From positions 1-64,000 of the forward strand of contig JAEYGZ010000048.1 in NCBI GenBank assembly GCA_023409535.1: 64,000 nt of DNA, in the 5' to 3' direction. A program made the translations under genes and the position numbers. The notes under the pieces are model-generated. The model was not told the origin of the DNA, did not search any database, and saw nothing but the letters and a program-made list of their open reading frames with translations. Below, piece after piece: positions 1 to 7,552 of the stretch (within the stretch, counting starts at the first letter, position 1; every line of letters starts with the position of its first letter). This DNA comes from Bacillota bacterium (GTDB lineage: Bacteria; Bacillota; Clostridia; Lachnospirales; Lachnospiraceae).

Positions 1-144
1 CACATAAATAAACTCCTTTCACTGCGGACTGGGAATCTAATCCTATTATGAAGGAGTAATGGAATTTAAGAAAGACTTAATTCTACATTTGGTTTGATTA
101 ACTGGAATTAAGTTTTTTATTCAACGCCTTGTATAGGTCGGGAC

Positions 145-182
145 TTGATTTTATGGTAAAATATTGTAATATATGATATAAT
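145..182 (+). promoter_or_regulatory. candidate promoter of the PBP2-pedestal chimera gene
   Basis: TTGATT (145-150) is followed after 16 bp by TAATAT (167-172). A perfect TATAAT lies at 177-182 but has no good -35. Either could drive the gene that starts about 100 bp downstream. The region before 145 shows no gene or strong structure. Seen by eye only. Confidence 0.35.
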
Positions 183-283
183 GTAAAACGAATGTGTCAC
201 CAAACAAATAGTAAAAGAGGAAGAGGAATTGTTATAATACTTTATAACGAAATTATTGCTAAAGATTCATAGGAGAGTAAGTT

Positions 284-1141
284 ATGGGTAGTATGCAAAA
301 ATTTTATAAAAAAACATGGTTTATGTGGGTTATGTTAATCTTTTTCGCTCCTATTGGGATTTTTCTTATGTACCAATATAAAAGATTTAATCCTACCGCT
401 CGTTTAATTCTTTCTATTTTTATTGGATTGGTATTTATAAGTGAATTAGTATTTATAAGTGCAGTAGCATCTAATAACACCAATAATAATGTAGAAACAA
501 ATGGGAGTGAAAATGAGCAAAGTGATTCAGAACAAGGGTTAACGAGTGTACCTGACCAAAGCATCCGCAGTAATATCTATGACCGCAACGGAGTTCTTTT
601 AGCTGCGAATGAGCTTTCTTATTCAGTTGTCATGGAGGATACCGCGATTCCTGATGATGAATATAATGACATCATCTATAAATTGATTAAAATAATAGAA
701 GATAACGGAGACTCCCTTTATAATGAATTTTATATCAGGCAGAATGAATCGGGTGAATTAGAGTTTACCGTGGAAGGCTCAGCCCTGACACAATTTAAGA
801 AGAATGCCTTTGTCCATGTTCTTAAGGATGGTAACCTGACCGAAGAGCAGCTAAATGCGACCGCGCAAAATGTTTATGAGTTCCTACGGATCGGTACCGG
901 CAATGATTATACCCATATGTTTAATATATCTGATAAATATTCCGTAGAAGATACTCTGAAAATCATGAGTATTCGATACGCGTTATTCTGTAATTTACCA
1001 AAGTGTCTTCAGATTACGGTTGCGTCTAAAGTAAGCGATGCCACTGTGGCAGCTGTCATGGAGAGCAATGCTGATCTGAAAGGCGTTGAGATTCAACAGC
1101 AGACCAGCCGTGTTTATGAGGAAACAACACCTTCTCCGTAA
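284..1141 (+). CDS. membrane protein with PBP2-like pedestal domain but no transpeptidase domain
   Basis: The 285-residue protein starts at ATG 284, six bases after AGGAGAG. Residues about 8-65 carry two hydrophobic segments, the first with the WFMWVMLIFFAPIGIFL stretch found at the N-terminus of many short Firmicutes membrane proteins. Residues about 93-280 match, clearly more than half identical by eye, residues about 63-250 of the full-length PBP2 encoded at 30670-33558, including IYDR, LSYSVVMED, EFYIRQ and GVE(I/V)QQQT. This is the non-catalytic pedestal. The SxxK, SxN and KTG motifs are absent because the protein ends just after RVYE. The usual RGxIxDR motif reads RSNIYDR. It is probably membrane-anchored with the pedestal outside. 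It could be a decoy or regulator of the elongasome, or a decaying duplication. Function is unknown. Confidence 0.75.
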   Translation: MGSMQKFYKKTWFMWVMLIFFAPIGIFLMYQYKRFNPTARLILSIFIGLVFISELVFISAVASNNTNNNVETNGSENEQSDSEQGLTSVPDQSIRSNIYDRNGVLLAANELSYSVVMEDTAIPDDEYNDIIYKLIKIIEDNGDSLYNEFYIRQNESGELEFTVEGSALTQFKKNAFVHVLKDGNLTEEQLNATAQNVYEFLRIGTGNDYTHMFNISDKYSVEDTLKIMSIRYALFCNLPKCLQITVASKVSDATVAAVMESNADLKGVEIQQQTSRVYEETTPSP

Positions 1142-1165
1142 ACGACTCCAACATCGACTCCGTAG
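1142..1165 (+). other. in-frame Thr/Pro-rich tail beyond the stop codon
   Basis: After the TAA at 1139-1141 the same frame continues for seven sense codons (TTPTSTP) to a TAG at 1163-1165. The protein itself already ends TTPSP. The low-complexity T/P tail therefore appears to have been longer and to have been cut by a nonsense change, or the TAA is occasionally read through. Confidence 0.4.
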
Positions 1166-1268
1166 GTTATCTTAATGAAATTATAGAAAATTGTAATACA
1201 CCTACTATAACTATATCAATCCCTTTATTTCCAGTGGTTTGAAATATTCTATAAGGTTATAGAAAATT

Positions 1269-1349
1269 ACATTTATCAGTTACAAGATAAATGTATAATT
1301 ATTATATTTATAAGGAATAGAGAGTAATCTCCTTTCCTTATATTTTATT
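1269..1349 (+). terminator. two AT-rich hairpins downstream of the chimera gene
   Basis: ACATTTATC (1269-1277) pairs with GATAAATGT (1286-1294) and is followed by ATAATTATTATATTT. A second stem, ATAAGGA (1310-1316) with TCCTTAT (1335-1341), is followed by ATTTTATTC. Both could end transcription of the upstream gene. The rest of 1166-1496 holds a 12-bp direct repeat TTATAGAAAATT (1181-1192 and 1257-1268), a TACAAT (1403-1408) that could be the -10 of the next gene, and nothing else I can name. Confidence 0.4.
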
Positions 1350-1496
1350 CAAGGTTTAGAAGAATATGGAATGAAAAGTATGGTATTATTTTAGATTTAT
1401 GTTACAATATGTGGAGCAGGTTAGATAATCGCTTATAAAATATGTTGTATTTTATTCTAAGCATATTATGAATATATATTGAAAGGAAATTACAAA

Positions 1497-2321
1497 ATGT
1501 GTACAAGCTTTGCTGTATACGGACAAGAAAATACCACATATGGTATGAATTTCGATAGTGATTATATTGATTTAAAGCTGAAAATTAATAGTTATAATGA
1601 TAAAAATATTTTTAATTTTTCAGGCTTAATAGAAAATAAGTACATTGATATCGCTGGTGTTAATAGTGACGGTCTTTTTATCTATACTCAGGCACTAGAA
1701 TATAGTGCAGGTTTTAAACCAAGTTGTAGCGAAAATGATGTATTTGCCTTTGATATTTTTGATGAGTCATTAAAGGAAACAAAAAAAGCATCTAAATTTT
1801 TTGAAATTCTTAACAATAGAATAATAGTGTTTCCTAGCAATCCATTATTTCCAGGTTATGGGCTGCACACTATTATAGCAGATAAATATGGTGATGCATT
1901 TATTATAGAAGAAGGAATAGATGAAAATATAATAAGTAAAACTATGAATGATTTTATTATTATGACTAATTTTCCAAATGGAGCTTTCCAAGAAATAAAT
2001 TATGACAAAGTATATGGATGCGGTGCAGATAGGTATATTTGTGCTCATAAATATATCAGTAATAATATTAATAGCTTTGGAATAAATGAAGCTTTTGAAG
2101 TTTTAAAAAGAACTTCTCAGGAGATAACTATGTGTTCAATAGTATTTGAACCATTAAAAAATGAAGCTTATATTAGTTTAAAAACAGATTTCGAAAAAAA
2201 ATGGAAGATCTCTATTGCTGAAAAAACAATTCAATCATTGGATGGGTTTTTCAGCAATAATAAAATTCAATTTACAAATGGAGAAATATTTGTGAAGGAT
2301 CTTATTAACCTATATAAGTGA
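1497..2321 (+). CDS. linear amide C-N hydrolase (choloylglycine hydrolase / penicillin V acylase superfamily)
   Basis: This 274-residue Ntn hydrolase begins Met-Cys (MCTSFAVYG). ATG 1497 is preferred over the in-frame TTG at 1479, because it has AAAGGA 9 bases upstream and puts Cys at position 2. In this superfamily Met is removed and Cys2 becomes the N-terminal nucleophile. The following GMNFDSD segment sits where the family has its (R/M)N.D residues, so the conserved Asp is present while the Arg of bile-salt hydrolases is Met. The N-terminus has no signal peptide, so the enzyme is likely cytoplasmic. Substrates could be N-acyl amides, penicillin V or bile salts, and the sequence does not decide. 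The gene is AT-rich and stands alone. Confidence 0.75.
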   Translation: MCTSFAVYGQENTTYGMNFDSDYIDLKLKINSYNDKNIFNFSGLIENKYIDIAGVNSDGLFIYTQALEYSAGFKPSCSENDVFAFDIFDESLKETKKASKFFEILNNRIIVFPSNPLFPGYGLHTIIADKYGDAFIIEEGIDENIISKTMNDFIIMTNFPNGAFQEINYDKVYGCGADRYICAHKYISNNINSFGINEAFEVLKRTSQEITMCSIVFEPLKNEAYISLKTDFEKKWKISIAEKTIQSLDGFFSNNKIQFTNGEIFVKDLINLYK

Positions 2322-2687
2322 AGATATAAAGATAGTCCAATTGATAAGACAAAAATGTTATCAGATTTGCTTGCTCTGATACATGTTATGTAGATATCGG
2401 AACAACTGTATACTATTCGTTAAACTTAGGTTTTGCGAATAGTTATATGTTTTAATATTAGACCCCTTAATATATTATGCTGCTACTATTGTCGAATGAT
2501 TCATGATTCTCAACCTATTTCACAGCGCAATCTTCATCATGTGTTCTATAATATATCTCAGAAAACAATAATCTTCTTAAACCCATATGTTTTACGAAGG
2601 AATTGTCCTTAGTAATTTAAAAATAAAATTTTAACTTCTCAAATGTGATCAATTATAAATTAACACATAACCTTGTCATAAATAAAC
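2322..2687. other. intergenic stretch with one inverted repeat
   Basis: There is no convincing gene here. ACTATTCG (2412-2419) and CGAATAGT (2436-2443) form an 8-bp stem with a 16-base loop, followed by a T-rich run, a weak terminator candidate between two convergent genes. A short open stretch of about 22 codons just after the hydrolase stop (2327-2392) encodes nothing I recognise and has no start signal. Confidence 0.4.
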
Positions 2688-2966
2688 TCATTCTAAATGT
2701 TTTGATGTTAAGTGAAATTTGATTATACCATCGGCACAGGAGAAATCGATTTCATTTTTTGACTTTCCTCCGAGCAAAGCATAATCGCCGCCGCTCCGTG
2801 CAGCTTCACATAGGCTATGTAAAACAGCCATTGTTTTTGGACAAAATCCGGACGGACATTCATATTTACATATAAATTCATCTCCATTTTCAAAGCCCAT
2901 TCTACATTGGCCGTCTTTAATTACAGTAATCTTAAATTCCCAATCCTCAATAATAGATTTATTCAT
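2688..2966 (-). CDS. TIGR04076 family protein
   Basis: This 92-residue protein fits the small TIGR04076 family, which has no established function. The pattern is visible: a beta-rich start (KITVIKDGQCRMGF), GDEF, a Cys-containing ECPSGFCP segment and a central ALxxLCEAAR.GGDYALLGG stretch. The GFCP cysteines could bind a metal, but this is not shown. ATG 2966 has only a weak GGAG upstream. It is followed on the same strand by nothing closer than the lone hydrolase region and preceded by a GNAT gene 26 bp away, so the two may be cotranscribed. Confidence 0.7.
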   Translation of the reverse strand: MNKSIIEDWEFKITVIKDGQCRMGFENGDEFICKYECPSGFCPKTMAVLHSLCEAARSGGDYALLGGKSKNEIDFSCADGIIKFHLTSKHLE

Positions 2967-2992
2967 ATAATATCCACTCCAAAAGTTTACAT

Positions 2993-3469
2993 TTATAAGT
3001 CCAATCTCATAAAAATTGCTGTGCTGTCAGGATTGTTGTTATAGGCGTTTACCTCATAAAATCCAAAATTTTGATAAAGGCGTATTGCACTGTATAAAAA
3101 TGGTAATGTATCAAGCAGTATATATTTATAACCAATGGTTTTCGCGTCATCGATTATCTTGCTTATTAATTGCGTCGCGATAGAATGTCCTCGAAATTGA
3201 GGTCTTACGTATAATCGTTTTATTTCACAGCTGTCGTCGTCAATTTTACGCAGACAAATACATCCGGCCGGTACATCCTCAAGCTTTGCAATATATAATC
3301 TTCCGTAGGGTAAGCCATATTTCTCATTTAGATGCTGCAGCTCTGTCATATAATCCTGCGTGCTCAAGATTTTTTGGATCTCTGGATTTTCAGATACCAG
3401 CATATTTGTATATTCATGAATGAGAGTTCTGATGCTCTCCTCTTCATCGTAAGCGTATTTTATTATCAT
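2993..3469 (-). CDS. GNAT family N-acetyltransferase
   Basis: A single GNAT domain of 158 residues. The acetyl-CoA site is seen in RLYVRPQFRGHSIATQLISK (about residues 92-111, the R/Q-x-x-G-x-G/A signature with Ser in place of the last Gly), followed by DAKTIGYKYILLDTLP and the C-terminal LYQNFGFYEV strand. It should transfer an acetyl group from acetyl-CoA to an unknown small molecule or protein amine. I take ATG 3469 as start, because AGAGGAG lies 8 bases upstream. The longer reading to 3505 would place this ribosome site inside the coding region. Confidence 0.8.
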   Translation of the reverse strand: MIIKYAYDEEESIRTLIHEYTNMLVSENPEIQKILSTQDYMTELQHLNEKYGLPYGRLYIAKLEDVPAGCICLRKIDDDSCEIKRLYVRPQFRGHSIATQLISKIIDDAKTIGYKYILLDTLPFLYSAIRLYQNFGFYEVNAYNNNPDSTAIFMRLDL

Positions 3470-3557
3470 AATTATAACTCCTCTAAAAACTTCTGTTTCC
3501 CTCATTATAGAAATGTATTTCGTTTCGTTTTAAAATAATATTTATAATAATGGAAAG

Positions 3558-3911
3558 TTATATCTTTGAATGATGTTGAACATAGTTCTCAACTGAATCC
3601 CTGCATAATTCCAGAAATGTTTCTTCTCCGATGGTATTTATCTTAAAGAATAATGCTTGACTGCCGCCTGATGTAATCGCACTTACAAATAGATCTTCGC
3701 CGGTTCCTGTAATCGTTACGTTCATGCTTACACGGTTACCTCCAGCCATACTGTACCGTTCATAAACCCGGACAGCTACGCGGGAATCTGCAAGGTCAAT
3801 ATCGCTGCCGTCTTCATAACTTACGGAAGAACTGCCGGTGGTAATATCTTGATGTATCCAATTTAATAACTCGTTGAAGTTTCCCTTCAGTCTTCGCTCA
3901 TATTTAGCCAT
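3558..3911 (-). CDS. small conserved protein, DUF6054-like
   Basis: A 117-residue soluble protein with no signal peptide or membrane segment. It has N-terminal helix residues (YERRLKGNFNELLNWIHQDI), a Gly/Ser-rich turn, then several predicted beta strands (RVAVRVYERY, NRVSMNVTITG, LFVSAITSGG). The layout resembles the Firmicutes DUF6054 family, which has no known function. The start at 3911 is chosen for GGAAGG 9 bases upstream. A longer reading to 3941 is open. Neighbours on the same strand (GNAT, aminoglycoside nucleotidyltransferase) give no functional hint. Confidence 0.55.
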   Translation of the reverse strand: MAKYERRLKGNFNELLNWIHQDITTGSSSVSYEDGSDIDLADSRVAVRVYERYSMAGGNRVSMNVTITGTGEDLFVSAITSGGSQALFFKINTIGEETFLELCRDSVENYVQHHSKI

Positions 3912-4012
3912 AATTTGAAGCCTTCCTTTCCTGATTTCCAATTAATACTTATTAACATTATAGAAAGCTTAATTCGCTCTGTAAAGTTAAATTTATGAAT
4001 TTTATATTATGC

Positions 4013-4867
4013 TTAACTTCCTTGGTAAACATTGTTCTTGACATTGTTAATATATATTCTCATATTCTCTTCCTCTTGCTTATTATATTTGTAACTAAAA
4101 TGTTCGGCAACCTTTAGAGCAAGAGAACTGAAAATATCACAGGCATTCATTATCGCTTTCCACAGGTTATTGTAATCGCTGTCGGAATAAGTTAATAAAT
4201 ATTGTTCATAAATTTCTGACGGTAGATATCTTTTGAAATACTTCCCCATTTTACCGGCCGAAACATTAAAATTAGTGATAATACCAATGTACCACGAAAT
4301 CATATCGTGTAATTCCTCGCGTACAACATTATGATACATCAACATCGCATAAGGTAATTCATCACGGGCGATCCCTTTTGCAACATTCTGCAAGCACCAC
4401 CAAAAATTATTGCAACAGGACAAATAAAACAGTTTAGAGGGCTGCTTTATGAGATAATCCTTATCACAGGCTATTGAAAAGGACGGTAAAATACCGTCTT
4501 TATCCAGTAAGGCTATCGTCAAGCTATCCTTACCGATAAGCTCTGGTTTTTGAAGCGGAATAAGGGTCAAATCAAGACGATTACCATCGGTAAATAACAT
4601 CATCCAGTTAAAATGCCCTTTACCACTTGGATATCGCATGGCTTCAGGCATTTGTAATATAAGCCTGTCGCCGAAAATATCTATCCAGCTGTTATCACCG
4701 GCAAATGTCTCAAAATCATTGACCACATAGACAATATCATAATCCTGATAAACATCTTTCGGCGCGTTAGGATTCGTGCGTGAACCGTTCATATACACCG
4801 CACGAATACGTGAATCTTTCTCTGCGACATTTAATATTAAATCAAACATTTCTTCCTCTGTCCTCAT
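4013..4867 (-). CDS. aadK: aminoglycoside 6-adenylyltransferase, ANT(6)/AadK-type
   Basis: At 284 residues the protein has the length of AadK/ANT(6)-I enzymes, which transfer AMP from ATP to the 6-hydroxyl of streptomycin. The nucleotidyltransferase signature is intact near residues 26-48: AVYMNGSRTNPNAP followed by YQDYDIVYVV, with the GS and the metal-binding D.D pair. The middle (LDLTLIPL) supplies the third acidic residue, and WWCLQNVAKGIARDE and the later helices match the ANT(6) C-terminal domain. ATG 4867 has AGGAAGG 8 bases upstream. It stands among unrelated small genes without a mobile element, which suggests an intrinsic gene. Streptomycin activity itself is inferred. Confidence 0.8.
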   Translation of the reverse strand: MRTEEEMFDLILNVAEKDSRIRAVYMNGSRTNPNAPKDVYQDYDIVYVVNDFETFAGDNSWIDIFGDRLILQMPEAMRYPSGKGHFNWMMLFTDGNRLDLTLIPLQKPELIGKDSLTIALLDKDGILPSFSIACDKDYLIKQPSKLFYLSCCNNFWWCLQNVAKGIARDELPYAMLMYHNVVREELHDMISWYIGIITNFNVSAGKMGKYFKRYLPSEIYEQYLLTYSDSDYNNLWKAIMNACDIFSSLALKVAEHFSYKYNKQEEENMRIYINNVKNNVYQGS

Positions 4868-4967
4868 GAATTATACCTTCCTGATTTTAATAATTGGATT
4901 AAAAAGTCTTGTTTAATTCACCTTACAAATTTTGATAAATTTCGAGTTTTGCTTATTAGGGAAGCTG

Positions 4968-5420
4968 CTAATTGAGTTCTATACGATAAGCATGCTTATC
5001 TTCTACTTCTAAGATATCCTCGCAAGGTTTCCCCAAATACTTAAAAAGTGATATTTTTACAGGCTTTGCAATAATCAATAAATCATTTGGATTTTCCGGA
5101 TAGATTTCGCCTAGATGAGGGAATTTTTTAGGATACTCTTTTAGAAAAAAAGAGTGACCTCTTGGATGGCCAAAGTGTTCTGCGACTGCTTCAATTTTTA
5201 AATTGCCCATTGCCAGAGCTACGTTGGGATTTTGTTTTATTTGTTCAGCCTTTTCACTATTCTTGCTTGTGGAAAATAAAATCGTCAAACCATCATTAAT
5301 ATAAGACATCATTCGCGCGGTAACCTTGCTGTTTGCGCAGGTTGCAAGGACAATATTTTCCTGGGACCGGAGCATTTCTTCTATTTCATTCGATAGCTCA
5401 ATAATATTTAGTTCCTCCAT
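4968..5420 (-). CDS. pyridoxamine 5'-phosphate oxidase-like FMN-binding split-barrel protein
   Basis: This 150-residue protein has the split-barrel start IVLATCANSKVTARMMSYIND, then ILFSTSKNSEKAEQIKQNPNVALAMG, the typical flavin-binding core of small PNPOx-like proteins. Members bind FMN, F420 or haem and act as reductases or oxidases of unknown small molecules. True PdxH is longer and has a C-terminal substrate motif that is missing here. ATG 5420 has GGAGG 6 bases upstream. It is transcribed away from the ABC transporter operon and its promoter must lie in 5421-5600. I cannot name its substrate. Confidence 0.75.
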   Translation of the reverse strand: MEELNIIELSNEIEEMLRSQENIVLATCANSKVTARMMSYINDGLTILFSTSKNSEKAEQIKQNPNVALAMGNLKIEAVAEHFGHPRGHSFFLKEYPKKFPHLGEIYPENPNDLLIIAKPVKISLFKYLGKPCEDILEVEDKHAYRIELN

Positions 5421-5615
5421 TTTTTACCTCCGTTTAATTTTAAATTTAAAATGCTGATTATAGACTAATACACCAAACAAGACAACAGTATGCCGTGTTC
5501 ACTAAAATATGCTTTCTATTTCTTTCTTATCTCCAAATAGTGTCATGCAGGGTTTTATATGAACAAATTATACCACAATTTAACAGTCGTTCAAATAAAA
5601 TATAGAAATAAAACT

Positions 5616-5641
5616 ACAAAAAAGACCGCTCCTTCAGCGGC
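5616..5641 (-). terminator. terminator of the aldouronate transporter operon
   Basis: On the minus strand CCGCT-GAAGG-AGCGG (5640 to 5626) is followed directly by TCTTTTTTG. It lies about 80 bp after the last permease gene. A good intrinsic terminator. Confidence 0.7.
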
Positions 5642-5663
5642 TTGGCGGTTGTTGATATTTTTT

Positions 5664-5687
5664 GAGCAGAGCTGATCAGCCCTGCTC
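5664..5687. repeat. 24-bp palindrome between the permease stop and the terminator
   Basis: GAGCAG (5664-5669), the perfect palindrome GCTGATCAGC (5671-5680) and CTGCTC (5682-5687) form a nested dyad with one A/C mismatch pair. It has no T-run on the minus strand, so it is a 3' mRNA stabilising hairpin or a protein site rather than the terminator itself. Confidence 0.5.
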
Positions 5688-5717
5688 AATTGAAACAAAT
5701 CTTCTCTTCTGCCCTCC

Positions 5718-6602
5718 TCAGCCTTTTACACCGGAAGCCGTTACGCCCTCCACAAAATATTTCTGTGCTGAAAAAAACAGGATTAGTGCAGGTAAAAGTG
5801 CCAGAAACGACATGGCAAGAATTTGATTCCATTCCACGATGCCGCTGCTTTGGTCAATTGACATTTTCAAAGCCAGGGCAACCGGATATTTCTTCAGACT
5901 GGTGACATAAATCAAAGGTCCCAAAAAGTCATTGAAGCTCCAGACGAACTGGAAGATCACACAGCTGATCATAGCCGGTTTTAATGCGGGTGTCAGAATT
6001 CTGGTGAGTATTTTAAATGAATTGCATCCGTCTATGGTTGCCGCTTCATCCAGATAGGTTGGGACGGACCGCAGGAACTGAATCAGCAGGAATACAAAGA
6101 AAGGCTCATTGGCGAATAACGTTGGTGCAACCAAAGGAACATAGCTGTCCAAAAGATCCAGCTGTCTCCACAGGATATAAAGCGGAATACGGGTAATTAC
6201 AGCAGGAAGAAACATCGTCGCCATAAGCAGGGAAAACAGAAATTTCTTCAGCGGAAAATTGAATCTTGCAAAGCCATAAGCCACCAAGGTGCTCGTTACC
6301 AGACTGAAAACAATCTTTGGTATTACAAACTGAAACGTATTGATAAAGAACGTTGTAAAGGTATACTTCGTCCTTGTTTTCCAGCCTTCAATATACGGCG
6401 TAAAGTCGATTCGTTTCGGAATAAAATTAATTGATGTAAATATTTCATTATTGGTCTTAAAGGTTGCGCCAACCAGCCAGATAATCGGATAGATCATCAC
6501 AACGGCAACAACAGTCAAAATCGTATAACGAAGGATGGCACTTATGATATGCTGTCTCTGTCTGCGCTTTTCTATCTCACTAAATTGATGTGTGTTTTTC
6601 AT
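5718..6602 (-). CDS. carbohydrate ABC transporter permease, MalG/LplC type (CUT1)
   Basis: 294 residues with six predicted membrane helices, the first at about residues 25-45. The cytoplasmic EAA loop that docks on the ATPase is seen as EAATIDGCNSFKILTRILTP. The C-terminus YFVEGVTASGVKG is typical of MalG-type subunits. Together with the permease 2 bp upstream and the lipoprotein it forms the importer for the oligosaccharide processed by the GH67 enzyme of the same operon, presumably aldouronic acids such as methylglucuronoxylo-oligosaccharides. It is the last gene of the operon. No ATPase gene follows, so a shared MsmX/MsmK-like ATPase elsewhere is expected. Confidence 0.88.
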   Translation of the reverse strand: MKNTHQFSEIEKRRQRQHIISAILRYTILTVVAVVMIYPIIWLVGATFKTNNEIFTSINFIPKRIDFTPYIEGWKTRTKYTFTTFFINTFQFVIPKIVFSLVTSTLVAYGFARFNFPLKKFLFSLLMATMFLPAVITRIPLYILWRQLDLLDSYVPLVAPTLFANEPFFVFLLIQFLRSVPTYLDEAATIDGCNSFKILTRILTPALKPAMISCVIFQFVWSFNDFLGPLIYVTSLKKYPVALALKMSIDQSSGIVEWNQILAMSFLALLPALILFFSAQKYFVEGVTASGVKG

Positions 6603-6604
6603 AC

Positions 6605-7477
6605 TTATTCCCCTTTATCCGAATAAAAGACCCATTTTTTCTGCCCGGCAAAAAGAAGTACCGTGACTGCAACAATGATCAGGAACAATATCCAGCTGGC
6701 CGCACTGGCGTATCCCATATTAAAGTACTTAAAGGCATTATCATAAATGAACATTGATGTCAGGTAAGTAGAATTCAGCGGTCCTTTCCCTGTAATCAGA
6801 TATGGACCGTTAAATTCCTGGAATGCATTTACGAGCTGCATCACCAGATTAAAGAAAATTGTCGGTGTAATCAAAGGGATCGTAACTGAGAAAAAAGTAC
6901 GCAGCTTTGAAGAACCGTCCACGCTGGCAGCCTCATATAATTCCTGCGGTACATCCTTTAAGGCGGCCAGGAATATTAACATGGCAGAACCAAACTGCCA
7001 TACCTTAAGAAGAACGATTACAGTCATAGCACCGGACGGTGATGAAAGCCAGGATACCGACGGTACTCCGAATAACCCAAGAAAATGGTTGATAAAACCA
7101 TCCTGCTGAAATAGGAAACGCCATAATACAGCAACTGCCACATTTCCGCCTAGCAGCGAGGGTACATAATATGCAGTACGGTAAAAATTGATTGCTTTTA
7201 ATTTAAAGTTAAGAATAAACGCGATAAACAGGGCAAATGTCAACTGCAGGGGGACCGTAATCACCGTATATTTCAGAGTTGATATGATTGTGCCGATAAA
7301 ATCCTTATCCCTGAATAGCTTCGTATAATTCGCCCAGCCGATAAAATTTAGTTCTCCCACAAGTGTGTAATCGGTAAAGCTGATATACAGCGCATTAATA
7401 AATGGATACAAGGTCAGTACTACCATTCCGATCAGCCACGGCAATATATATAAATATCCGATTTTGCTGTTTTTCAA
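6605..7477 (-). CDS. carbohydrate ABC transporter permease, MalF/LplB type (CUT1)
   Basis: About 290 residues with six membrane segments, beginning IGYLYILPWLIGMVVLTLYPF, a classic MalF/UgpA-type start. The EAA loop is EAASVDGSSKLRTFFSVTIPL. I place the start at TTG 7477, because AAAGGAGG lies just upstream (7483-7492). The longer reading from TTG 7495 would use codons that overlap this ribosome site. The gene sits 75 bp after the binding-protein gene, behind a strong intercistronic hairpin, and 2 bp before the partner permease. The pair should form the heterodimeric channel. Confidence 0.88.
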   Translation of the reverse strand: MKNSKIGYLYILPWLIGMVVLTLYPFINALYISFTDYTLVGELNFIGWANYTKLFRDKDFIGTIISTLKYTVITVPLQLTFALFIAFILNFKLKAINFYRTAYYVPSLLGGNVAVAVLWRFLFQQDGFINHFLGLFGVPSVSWLSSPSGAMTVIVLLKVWQFGSAMLIFLAALKDVPQELYEAASVDGSSKLRTFFSVTIPLITPTIFFNLVMQLVNAFQEFNGPYLITGKGPLNSTYLTSMFIYDNAFKYFNMGYASAASWILFLIIVAVTVLLFAGQKKWVFYSDKGE

Positions 7478-7497
7478 AAAAGCTCCTCCTTTCAAAA

Positions 7498-7532
7498 ATA
7501 TCTTGCAGGAGAAAATATCTCCTGCAAGATAT
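7498..7532 (-). repeat. 15-bp intercistronic hairpin between binding-protein and permease genes
   Basis: ATATCTTGCAGGAGA (7498-7512) and TCTCCTGCAAGATAT (7518-7532) are perfectly complementary with a 5-base loop. There is no following T-run beyond a short TTTTTG. Such hairpins after binding-protein genes protect the upstream mRNA and lower downstream permease output. Its right arm ends only a few bases from the permease ribosome site. Confidence 0.75.
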
Positions 7533-7552
7533 CAGGACCAATTCCAGGCTGA

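Noticed and set aside
304..564. 86-residue frame on the minus strand opposite the chimera gene
   Set aside because: It is fully antisense to the better supported plus-strand gene and has no ribosome site or family match.
2327..2392. short open stretch after the amide hydrolase
   Set aside because: About 22 codons, no start codon with a ribosome site, no recognisable protein; possibly a remnant but not supportable.
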